Assembly: GCA_934216155.1 (NCBI GenBank)
Contig: CAKQBK010000077.1
Coordinates: forward strand, 1 to 11,093
Direction of reading: 5' to 3'
From: an uncultured Dialister sp.
GTDB lineage: Bacteria > Bacillota > Negativicutes > Veillonellales > Dialisteraceae
DNA length: 11,093 nucleotides
Under the pieces are notes generated by a model that saw only the letters and a program-made list of their open reading frames with translations, did not search any database and was not told the origin of the DNA. Shown here one piece after another: positions 6,160 through 11,093 of this stretch. Every line of letters starts with the position of its first letter. Within the stretch, counting starts at the first letter, position 1. The position numbers and the translations under genes were made by a program.

Positions 6160-6314
6160 TGCATTGATTTCTTTCTCAGAAAAGGTTTCTTAAGGTTCTC
6201 AGGTTTCTTGAATGAGCTGATGACACTAATGTCTATAGGCACATTCGAGGAACTTGAGCAACCTAAGAAACTTGAGAAACCTGAGAAACCTTTACATCAG
6301 CAGAAATCATTGCA
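6160..6314. repeat. Word-built imperfect palindrome, AGGTTTCT type
   Basis: The outer arms are TGCATTGATTTCT (6160-6172) and AGAAATCATTGCA (6302-6314). Inside them, AAAGGTTTCTTAAGGTTCTC and AGGTTTCTTGAAT on the left face AACTTGAGCAACC, AAGAAACTTGAGAAACC and TGAGAAACCTTT on the right. The loop is about 40 bp near 6215-6250. It fills most of the gap from 6048 to 6347, together with the hairpin repeat at 6079, and ends about 20 bp before the RBS of the 39-residue gene. Confidence 0.75.
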
Positions 6315-6347
6315 GGTTTCGCTATCCGTTATATAAGGAGAAATAAA

Positions 6348-6467
6348 ATGACAAGTGTAGAATCGGCGGTTATGCTGACGGTGATCGCATATCCTATGGT
6401 GTTCGTAGTGATGGCACTCTTTGTAGGATTGACCTATCTGTTGGATAAGGCATTTCCGGGGAAATAG
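6348..6467 (+). CDS. Mini OadG-like small membrane subunit (39 aa)
   Basis: This very short gene encodes 39 residues. MTSVESAVM leads into a single hydrophobic helix at about residues 7-32, then DKAFPGK. The helix has the look of the OadG N-terminal anchor (a TVI..PMVF..MALFVGLTYLL pattern; the usual OadG helix is rich in G-M-V-F and ends L-I-L-L). By family such subunits hold the Na+-pumping decarboxylase complex together; the hydrophilic C-terminal part of normal OadG is absent. The ATG follows AAGGAG (6335-6340) at a good distance. It parallels the 43-residue gene paired with beta subunit copy 1 but lies downstream of copy 2. The stop codon TAG (6465-6467) is also the first three bases of the palindromic repeat that follows, so the repeat may have inserted at, or rewritten, the 3' end. 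Confidence 0.65.
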   Translation: MTSVESAVMLTVIAYPMVFVVMALFVGLTYLLDKAFPGK

Positions 6468-6736
6468 GGATTAGGGACTAGTAGCTAGGGATTAGGAAAG
6501 GATGGAAAATTTTAAAGGTTATTATTCTACCATGCTCATTTTCTAACATTCGAAGCATATCGCTTGGTACAAGGTTAAAAAGGGGTATGTATTAACCTTT
6601 TATAACCTTTTTAACCTTGATACTAAGCGATATTTCTACTTGTTAGAAAACTGATACCGCAGAATAATAACCTTTCCATATCAATAGAGTTTTATTCGCG
6701 TGATATCCTAATCCCTAATCCCTAGTCCCTAGCTAC
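6465..6736. repeat. Large nested palindrome (about 270 bp) with near-perfect inner arms
   Basis: Four nested arm pairs share one centre. Outermost, GGGATTAGGGACTAG and TAGCTAGGGATTAGG words (6468-6498) face CCTAATCCCTAATCCC and TAGTCCCTAGCTAC (6707-6736). AAAGGTTATTATTCT (6514-6528) faces its perfect complement at 6661-6675. TTTTCTAACA (6539-6548) faces TGTTAGAAAA (6641-6650). Innermost, about 27 bp from 6557 (ATATCGCTTGG, then AAGGTTAAAAAGG) face 6606-6633 with one mismatch and one extra base. The loop is 6584-6605. It fills the gene-free gap 6468-6804 up to the promoter of the aminopeptidase gene, and no ORF lies inside. Confidence 0.85.
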
Positions 6737-6752
6737 TTTTTGTTTACTGCGG

Positions 6753-6758
6753 TATAAT
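6753..6758 (+). promoter_or_regulatory. Likely -10 box of the aminopeptidase gene
   Basis: A perfect TATAAT lies 46 bp before the ATG at 6805, just outside the large palindrome. The -35 position (about 6730) falls in the palindrome's outer arm (TAGCTA) and does not resemble TTGACA, so the promoter may be weak, activator-dependent or altered by the repeat. Confidence 0.45.
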
Positions 6759-6804
6759 ATAGAAGCAATACATTGAAAATGATTCTCTAATAGGAGGCTC
6801 TTGT

Positions 6805-8178
6805 ATGAAAGAAACATATAGCAGAACAAAGTCTGTTTGGCAGCGTATGGACGATGCGGAACGGAAAGAAGTGATGGCTTACGGGGAACGGTACAAAGCA
6901 TTTTTGGATACCGCTCGCACAGAACGTCTGGCAACGGAAGAAATTATTCGCCAGGCAGAAGCCCATGGATTCAAACCGGTCTATTCCATGGATTCTCTGA
7001 AAGCAGGGGACAAAGTATACTGGAACCAGAAAGGCAAGTCTGTCATTCTGGCTGTTATCGGCGAAGAACCGGTCCATGAAGGCATCAAGATTGTAGGCTC
7101 TCACATCGATTCTCCGCGTCTGGACCTGAAAGCCAATCCAGTCCATGAACAGGAAGGTATCGTATATTTCCGTACCCATTACTATGGTGGTATCAAGAAA
7201 TACCAGTGGACCTGCATTCCGCTGGCACTGATTGGCGTCATTTATACCAAAGATGGCAAGAAGGTAGAAATCAATGTGGGTCTCAAAGAAGACGATCCGA
7301 TTTTCTACGTGTCTGACCTGTTGATTCATATGGCACAGGACCAGATGAAAAAGACTTTGGCAGAAGGCATCACTGGTGAACAGCTGCAGGCTATTGCTGG
7401 CACCAATGCAGAAGATAAGCTGAAACCGAAAGAAGTCTTCATGAATATGCTGAAAGAAAAATACGGTATCGAAGAAGAAGACTTTGCCACCGCTGAATTG
7501 GAACTGGTACCGGCTACCAAGAGCCGCGATGTAGGTTTCGACCGTTCCCTCATTGCTTCTTATGGACAGGATGATCGAGTTTGCTCCTATGCCAACTTGG
7601 AAGCTATCCTAACTGCTAAACCGGGTGTGAAAACCCAGGCAGCCCTTCTGACTGATAAAGAAGAAATTGGTTCCTATGGCAATACGGGTATGGAATCTTC
7701 TTATTTCGTTAAATTTGTGATGAAACTCTTGGCTCTCCAGGGACAGAATACCCTCTTGGATTTCTATGAAACCATGGAAAACAGTGAAATGCTCTCTGCG
7801 GATGTAAACTCCTGCATGGATCCCATGTTTGCTGAAGTATCTGAAAAAGACAATGCGTCCTTCCTGGGCTATGGTATCAACCTGACCAAGTACGGCGGCG
7901 CTCGCGGTAAAGCAGGCAGCAATGATGCCAATGCCGAATTCCTGCAGAAGATTCGGACCATTTTCAATGAAGCTGGTGTATGCTGGCAGATCGGCGAACT
8001 GGGCAAAGTAGACCAGGGCGGCGGCGGCACCATCGCCTTTATGATGGCTGACTGGGGTGCTGAAGTCGTAGACTGCGGTACCGCTATGTTGTCTATGCAT
8101 GCCCCCTATGACCTGCTTTCTAAAGCCGATGCCTACGAAACCTACTTGGCATACAAAGCTTTCTTTGAAAGCAAGTAA
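6805..8178 (+). CDS. M18-family zinc aminopeptidase
   Basis: This 457-residue cytoplasmic metallopeptidase removes N-terminal amino acids from peptides, with the M18 (aspartyl aminopeptidase/aminopeptidase I) signature throughout. The expected two-zinc ligand set is visible: His100 in GSHIDSPRLDLK, Asp257 in QDDRVC, Glu287 next to catalytic Glu286 in DKEEIGS, Asp333 in ADVNS and His432 in MHAPYDLLSK. The segment GGGGTIAFMMADWG (about 405-418) is also typical of the family. The length is normal for M18 and the start is set by AGGAGG at 6792-6797. It stands alone: TATAAT at 6753 upstream and a strong terminator at 8223 downstream. Family members assemble into large dodecameric tetrahedra. Its role is probably peptide turnover in an amino-acid or peptide-using anaerobe; the preferred N-terminal residue cannot be read from the sequence. 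Confidence 0.95.
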   Translation: MKETYSRTKSVWQRMDDAERKEVMAYGERYKAFLDTARTERLATEEIIRQAEAHGFKPVYSMDSLKAGDKVYWNQKGKSVILAVIGEEPVHEGIKIVGSHIDSPRLDLKANPVHEQEGIVYFRTHYYGGIKKYQWTCIPLALIGVIYTKDGKKVEINVGLKEDDPIFYVSDLLIHMAQDQMKKTLAEGITGEQLQAIAGTNAEDKLKPKEVFMNMLKEKYGIEEEDFATAELELVPATKSRDVGFDRSLIASYGQDDRVCSYANLEAILTAKPGVKTQAALLTDKEEIGSYGNTGMESSYFVKFVMKLLALQGQNTLLDFYETMENSEMLSADVNSCMDPMFAEVSEKDNASFLGYGINLTKYGGARGKAGSNDANAEFLQKIRTIFNEAGVCWQIGELGKVDQGGGGTIAFMMADWGAEVVDCGTAMLSMHAPYDLLSKADAYETYLAYKAFFESK

Positions 8179-8222
8179 AAAGTAAATAAACCCTTTCCTA
8201 CTGCAAAAGGTTCAAAAGCGCA

Positions 8223-8262
8223 GCATAAAAAAGTCGTGGCTTCGGTCTCGGCTTTTTTATGC
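8223..8262 (+). terminator. Rho-independent terminator of the aminopeptidase gene
   Basis: GCATAAAAAAGTCG pairs with CGGCTTTTTTATGC around a CTTCGG-containing loop. The paired A-run and T-run make it usable in both directions. Confidence 0.88.
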
Positions 8263-8325
8263 CCAAAAGCCGGGGAATAATGACCCAAAATAACGATAAA
8301 GAATCAATAACAATCAATGGGCAAC

Positions 8326-8384
8326 TATGATATGATACAGGTAGAATATGGATGAAATTTGAAATTGCATATTACCGGCGGTAA
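8326..8384 (+). promoter_or_regulatory. Weak -10 and short palindrome upstream of the orphan gene
   Basis: TATGATATGAT (8326-8336) offers two overlapping -10-like boxes without a good -35. TTACC-GGC-GGTAA (8372-8384) is a perfect inverted repeat immediately before the RBS; it could be an operator or a small hairpin affecting translation. Confidence 0.3.
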
Positions 8385-8398
8385 GGAAAGGAGGGGCC

Positions 8399-8980
8399 AT
8401 GACGGAAGATAAAACTTTGTATGTGGTATGTAGCCGAGGGGATACAGCCTTTGCGAATCAGATACTTCATGAAATCAGAAAGCAAGAAGAGGCAGACAGC
8501 CATTTTTGTATCATTGCTTTGAGTGAAGAACAGTGGAACATACAGAAAGATGCATTGGACCATGGCAAAGTCCTATTCTTAGGACCGGTGCATCGGATGC
8601 CAGCTATGCAAGAGTCCCTGCGTTTCCGCTTCCAAAAATATGGGATTTCCTATGGTTGGAATGAAAATCATGGTTTTCTCCTAGTTGACGCCACACCGTT
8701 AAAAGATAAGATGGTATACCAAGCTTTCTTGGAAGAACTGAAAGAAGAGTGCCAGGTAGAAGACATTCTCCACGGGGCAGAGAAGACCGATATGCTCCAA
8801 TTCCTAGGCCTACTCTGTGTGGCCCTTTTCATCCCCTTCGGTAGCGTACTGGCTGGCGGTCGGCTGTTGGAACGATACTTGAAGCGAAAAATCGGGATCA
8901 AAAAACAGCAGTATTTTTATGGCCTTCTTCATTTCTGTAAGAATGACTTGAAAGACTTCATGGAAATGAGTAGCCAGTAG
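8399..8980 (+). CDS. Uncharacterised protein with C-terminal membrane helix (193 aa)
   Basis: I do not recognise a family. The first ~105 residues look like a small alpha/beta domain. Strand-like LYVVCS (about 7-12) is followed by a helix, then FCIIALS (about 36-42), VLFLGP (about 58-63) and GFLLVDATP (about 91-99). This beta-alpha alternation is reminiscent of flavodoxin-like or PTS IIB-like folds, but no diagnostic motif is visible. A charged helix (about 104-118) leads to one hydrophobic segment at about 132-153 (LQFLGLLCVALFIPFGSVLAGG), then a basic tail (LERYLKRKIGIKKQQ), suggesting a membrane-anchored protein with a cytoplasmic N-domain or a re-entrant helix. GGAGGGG at about 8390-8396 supports ATG 8399. 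The flanking genes (M18 peptidase, TSCPD protein) give no pathway hint, and both have their own transcription signals. Confidence 0.75.
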   Translation: MTEDKTLYVVCSRGDTAFANQILHEIRKQEEADSHFCIIALSEEQWNIQKDALDHGKVLFLGPVHRMPAMQESLRFRFQKYGISYGWNENHGFLLVDATPLKDKMVYQAFLEELKEECQVEDILHGAEKTDMLQFLGLLCVALFIPFGSVLAGGRLLERYLKRKIGIKKQQYFYGLLHFCKNDLKDFMEMSSQ

Positions 8981-9019
8981 CAGCACTTTCTTCCGAGAAA
9001 ATTGAAAAAATAAAACCTT

Positions 9020-9061
9020 GAGAGCCTTACTCTCGACAGTTTATATTCTTTTCGCTACAAT
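9020..9061 (+). promoter_or_regulatory. Sigma-A promoter of the TSCPD gene with overlapping inverted repeat
   Basis: TCGACA (9033-9038) and TACAAT (9056-9061) are separated by 17 bp, and the start would lie near 9068. GAGAG-CCTTA-CTCTC (9020-9034) overlaps the edge of the -35 box, so it is placed where a repressor or activator could act. Confidence 0.6.
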
Positions 9062-9097
9062 ACAGACAGAGTGTTAAAAAAGAAAGGAAGTCATACT

Positions 9098-9349
9098 ATG
9101 CAAAATTTTGAATTCGTTCCTCAGGGCGTTTGCGCCAGAAAGATTACTTTCGCTTTGGAAGATGGAAAAATCCATGACCTGGCATTCGAAGGAGGCTGCC
9201 CGGGCAACTTGAAAGCCATCGGCAAGCTGCTGGAAGGCAGAGATGCCAAAGAAGCCGCTGATATCCTCTTGGGAAATACCTGTCGTGGCAAAGAAACCTC
9301 CTGCGCTGACCAGCTGGCCCATGCACTGTTGGAAGCACTGGAGAAATAA
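9098..9349 (+). CDS. TSCPD-domain small four-cysteine protein
   Basis: This 83-residue soluble protein is a stand-alone TSCPD domain, the module otherwise found at the C-terminus of some class II (B12-dependent) ribonucleotide reductases. All four conserved cysteines are present: Cys12 in GVCARKI, Cys34 in GGCPGN, Cys62 in NTCRGK and Cys69 in TSCADQLA. They are arranged as a probable metal site, most likely zinc. The name-giving T-S-C-P-D has Ala in place of Pro here (TSCAD, 67-71). I start at ATG 9098, after AAAGGAAG (9083-9090); a GTG in frame at 9071 sits upstream of that RBS and right at the expected transcription start. The function of free-standing TSCPD proteins is not established. The gene is monocistronic, with its own promoter at 9033 and a terminator at 9377. 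Confidence 0.9.
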   Translation: MQNFEFVPQGVCARKITFALEDGKIHDLAFEGGCPGNLKAIGKLLEGRDAKEAADILLGNTCRGKETSCADQLAHALLEALEK

Positions 9350-9350
9350 T

Positions 9351-9405
9351 GCGTAATGCGTAATGCGTAATGAAGGTGCGGCGCACAAGTAATAAAGCGC
9401 CGCGC
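9351..9405 (+). repeat. Hairpin repeat, GCGTAATG word type, copy 1
   Basis: Three tandem GCGTAATG words begin two bases after the TSCPD stop codon, then AAGGT, GCGGCGC (9378-9384), the 12-nt loop ACAAGTAATAAA and GCGCCGC (9397-9403). The same core recurs at 9580, 9782 (inverted), 10290 and 10632 (inverted). Confidence 0.88.
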
Positions 9406-9413
9406 TTTTTTAT
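9377..9413 (+). terminator. Terminator formed by the repeat hairpin after the TSCPD gene
   Basis: The GCGGCGC/GCGCCGC stem of the repeat is followed by GC and TTTTTTATTT (9406 onward), which makes it a good Rho-independent terminator. The repeat family appears to double as a terminator here. Confidence 0.75.
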
Positions 9414-9579
9414 TTGGCGCTGGAGAAAGTAGTCGCAGAGGTTCAGCTGGAACCGTAACGGATTATTCCCATAGCGATGACTCCCTAGGTTTAAAGGTTC
9501 ATGGTTCAATGGAGCCGCAATGGAAAGCGTCAGTAGCTATGGCTCCGCTGATGTCAAGGTTCGTGGTTCGGACTGAAGA
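9414..9579. repeat. Gene-free stretch with AAGGTTC/TGGTTC words and an inverted repeat
   Basis: No ORF is credible. AAGGTTC occurs at 9494-9500 and 9556-9562, each followed closely by TGGTTC. GGAGCC (9511-9516) and GGCTCC (9541-9546) form an inverted repeat between them. The AAGGTTC word returns at 9643, 9651 and 9666, after the aminopeptidase gene at 8207, and inverted at 10598. Confidence 0.5.
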
Positions 9580-9636
9580 ATGCGTAATGCGTAATGAAGG
9601 CGCGGCGCACAAAATTTTAAAGCACCGCAATTTTTA
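9580..9636 (+). repeat. Hairpin repeat, GCGTAATG word type, copy 2
   Basis: Two GCGTAATG words lead to AAGGC, GCGGCGC, the loop ACAAAATTTTAAA and GCACCGC, then AATTTTTAATT. One stem base has changed (GCGCC to GCACC), so the hairpin is weakened. Three AAGGTTC words follow at 9643-9672. Confidence 0.8.
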
Positions 9637-9781
9637 ATTAAAAAGGTTCAAAGGTTCATAGATTTAAGGTTCGGGCCAGTGATGTATAATATTTTCCCAA
9701 TCTACCCGTTCACGAAATCGCGGGACTTTGTTGACTTATCCGTTACAGCTCCTGATTGAGATGTAGGTTTTATAAATAATC

Positions 9782-9824
9782 TGCGGCGCTATATAATTTG
9801 CGCGCTGCTCCGCCATTACGCACT
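9782..9824 (-). repeat. Hairpin repeat, GCGTAATG word type, inverted degenerate copy
   Basis: Read on the - strand the segment is GTGCGTAATGGCGGAGCA, then GCGCGC, an AT-rich loop and GCGCCGC. It has one word only and a partly decayed stem. With the + copy at 9580 it brackets about 145 bp (9637-9781), in which I see only AAGGTTC words. Confidence 0.65.
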
Positions 9825-10076
9825 CTATTCCCTCCATGTTACTCCTAAAGTATAAAGAAATTCTAAAACATCAGAGTCAATGTTCGTTTTTGGCCTCAAA
9901 AATCAGTATTACTATATAGAGGGTGAAATTCATCCGGTACCGAAGGAACGGTATTTCTCCTTTTTCCAAGCAGCTGGCGCGCATTCACTTTAAAGAAGCT
10001 GCAGGGGAGAAGGGGGACTCCCGAGTCCTTTATAGATGGGATCACTCTCCAAGGCTGCGCAGCCACCAAACTACAT
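9825..10076. other. Gene-free stretch with several small palindromes
   Basis: I see no credible gene. It holds GCAGCT/AGCTGC (9970-9975 with 9997-10002), GGACTC-CC-GAGTCC (10015-10028) and the perfect 12-bp palindrome GGCTGCGCAGCC (10053-10064). The structures lead directly into the candidate RNA at 10077. Short ORFs crossing the area on both strands lack RBSs and recognisable protein features. Confidence 0.4.
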
Positions 10077-10240
10077 AAAGCATGGGTTTCCCTAATCCAA
10101 CATCAGCTTCCGTATTCGTCCTGTGCGAGCGACCAGACCAAGAGCAACCTGCCTCCTCTCGAGTGCAATTAAAAGCGCTGTCGCCGATCTCGTGTGGGCA
10201 ATTCATAGGACTGGTCTTTTCGGGGACCCATGCTTTTTTA
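10077..10240 (+). ncRNA. Candidate structured small RNA (about 160 nt), class unknown
   Basis: AAAGCATGGGT (10077-10087) pairs perfectly with ACCCATGCTTT (10226-10236) over about 150 nt, extended inward by CCC/GGGG. Six T end the 3' arm (10234-10239), as in an intrinsic terminator. Inside, GCGAC (near 10129) can pair with GTCGC (near 10180), and CGAG with CTCG. One closed long stem with internal bulges recalls 6S-like RNAs, but I cannot match a known consensus. It could also be a chance or repeat-derived palindrome. No clear promoter is visible before it. Confidence 0.3.
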
Positions 10241-10289
10241 TTGCCACATATTTTTCTTCCAAAAGCGGCACAAAGCACAAAGAATGATG

Positions 10290-10348
10290 AATGCGTAGTG
10301 CGTAGTGCGTAATGGTGGAGCGACGCATAATATTTTTATAGCGCCGCG
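10290..10348 (+). repeat. Hairpin repeat, GCGTAATG word type, copy 3
   Basis: GCGTAGTG-GCGTAGTG-GCGTAATG-like words lead to GTGGA, GCGACGC, an AT-rich loop (ATAATATTTTTATA) and GCGCCGC. With the inverted copy at 10632 it flanks a segment of about 280 bp that contains the GC-rich multi-hairpin element at 10384. Confidence 0.75.
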
Positions 10349-10383
10349 AGTATTAAAGATTATATAAACGGCGAAAACCTTAG

Positions 10384-10554
10384 TTCCCCCGCCGGGGGAA
10401 AGGTGGTGCGAAGCACCAATAGGGACTGCTCCAGCGGATGACGGGCTATGTGAGACAACCCGTTTACCGCCTTCTCAACACTGGCAGGAAATACCGCTAG
10501 TGCTGCCCCCTCCGCCTTCGGCACCTCCCCCGATGGGGAGGTAAGACGCTGGAG
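10384..10554. repeat. GC-rich multi-hairpin element with inverted ends
   Basis: TTCCCCC-GCC-GGGGGAA (10384-10400) and GGTGC-GAA-GCACC (10404-10416) are perfect hairpins at the left. CCTCCGCCTTCGGCACC and CTCCCC-CGAT-GGGGAG form counterparts at the right (about 10507-10540). CTCCAGCG (10429-10436) and CGCTGGAG (10547-10554) are inverted repeats enclosing the core. GC content is far above that of the flanks. It has no ORF and resembles a dispersed intergenic palindromic element; transfer or miniature-element activity is an inference. Confidence 0.65.
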
Positions 10555-10631
10555 ATGTTGACTATTTCCTCAAATGGTATAGAAAACATAAACCTACGAA
10601 CCTTTAATTTCGATTGTGATTTAATTTTCAT

Positions 10632-10690
10632 AAAAAAGCGCGGCGCTATTTAACTTGTGCGCCGCACCTTCACTACGCATTACTCATTCA
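10632..10690 (-). repeat. Hairpin repeat, GCGTAATG word type, well-preserved inverted copy
   Basis: On the - strand it reads GAATGAGTAATGCGTAGTG, AAGGT, GCGGCGC, the loop ACAAGTTAAATA, GCGCCGC and then GCTTTTTT. That is nearly the same as the + copy at 9351, including the terminal T-run, so it would act as a terminator for - strand transcription. Confidence 0.82.
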
Positions 10691-10883
10691 TTGTTCTGTT
10701 CCATGTTGGAAAATCGGTTTTATGTCATAAACGACACTTACCACTTTATACTTAGTGTAAAATTTTACTCGGTAAGAGAGACCAGGGACATTTTCTTGAA
10801 ATGCAATCAAAAAGGAAGAGCCCCCTTTGACTGAAAATGTTATAATTTTCATACGCAAAAAAACAAAGAAAGGACTCTTCCCT

Positions 10884-11042
10884 ATGACTATTTTAACAGA
10901 AAATGCCGAATTATCAACAGAATTCCTCTCTAATCAAGTAATTCAAATAATCAAAGCCTCAAAGGATTCGATTGAGGCTGAAAAGAAACTATTTTCTTTT
11001 GGTCTAAAGCTTCTAAATAGTGGATGCTCGTTAATTATTTAA
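10884..11042 (+). pseudogene. Short ORF, possible truncated transposase N-terminus (52 aa)
   Basis: The 52-residue frame (MTILTENAELSTEF to LLNSGCSLII) begins ten bases after AAAGAAAGGA (about 10865-10874) and stops at TAA 11040-11042. It is helical and charged, with EAEKKLFSFGLKLL near the end. The style recalls the N-terminus of ISLre2/UPF0236-type transposases, whose proteins begin with a helical region before the catalytic part. That likeness is an impression from memory, not a demonstrated match. No continuation is visible in other frames up to the window end at 11093, so it would be a remnant, or simply a small hypothetical protein. The TATAAT at 10841-10846 lacks a good -35. GGAAGAGCC (10814-10822) and GGACTCTTCC (10872-10881) form an imperfect inverted repeat around the start region. 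Confidence 0.35.
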
Positions 11043-11093
11043 GCTAAATTTCAATCGATTACTACTGTATTTTTCATGTATATTATACTATAA

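Noticed and set aside
6310..6337. Promoter TTGCAG-16-TATAAG for the 39-residue gene
   Set aside because: The -10 overlaps the RBS (AAGGAG, 6335-6340), so transcription would begin too close to the ATG for the RBS to be in the mRNA.
6787..7329. - strand ORF (180 codons) opposite the aminopeptidase N-terminus
   Set aside because: Antisense to a well-supported M18 gene, with no RBS and no motif.
9071..9097. GTG start adding nine residues to the TSCPD protein
   Set aside because: It lies at the predicted transcription start and upstream of the RBS AAAGGAAG that serves ATG 9098.
10042..10312. Overlapping ORFs of 78 (-) and 76 (+) codons
   Set aside because: Neither has an RBS or recognisable domain; both run across palindromes and the candidate RNA, and one extends into the GCGTAATG words.
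4050..10690. CRISPR array from the recurring repeats
   Set aside because: Copies are hundreds to thousands of bases apart, occur in both orientations, lack regular spacers and have no cas genes nearby.
10827..10846. TTGACT and TATAAT as a promoter before the 52-codon ORF
   Set aside because: The boxes are only 8 bp apart, far from the 16-18 bp needed.

Overview
The window looks like chromosomal DNA of an anaerobic Negativicutes bacterium, most plausibly of the Acidaminococcaceae (Phascolarctobacterium/Acidaminococcus type). The assignment is an inference. It rests on sodium-pump decarboxylase beta subunits next to sodium/dicarboxylate (DASS) carriers, a Firmicutes-style RBS before every gene, and intergenic space packed with short hairpin repeats. 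All genes I can support lie on the + strand.

Positions 1-3979 hold the end of one DASS transporter, a complete tandem DASS paralogue behind a promoter and long structured leader, a 43-residue OadG-like protein, and a beta subunit of a Na+-translocating decarboxylase. Positions 4208-6467 hold a 106-residue two-helix membrane protein of unknown function, a second and divergent beta subunit, and a 39-residue OadG-like protein. These genes suggest one energy cycle. Decarboxylation of a carboxybiotin intermediate pumps Na+ out, and the DASS carriers use that Na+ to bring in the dicarboxylate that feeds the pathway. Uptake of succinate with decarboxylation of methylmalonyl-CoA is the attractive reading, but the sequence does not fix the substrate. 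No carboxyltransferase (alpha) or biotin-carrier subunit is present here.

Positions 6805-9349 are ordinary metabolism: an M18 zinc aminopeptidase, an orphan 193-residue protein with one predicted membrane helix, and a small TSCPD-domain four-cysteine protein.

Positions 9350-11093 are almost gene-free and dominated by repeats, ending with a short ORF that may be a truncated transposase N-terminus.

The least explained content is the repeat landscape. One hairpin family, with a GGCGC/GCGCC stem and a 12-13 nt AT-rich loop usually starting ACA, occurs eight times. Each copy is preceded by a tandem word array, of GTTAGAAGTGAGAA type or GCGTAATG type. There are also three word-built imperfect palindromes (238-369, 6160-6314, 6465-6736). 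The largest is about 270 bp with nested, nearly perfect arms.
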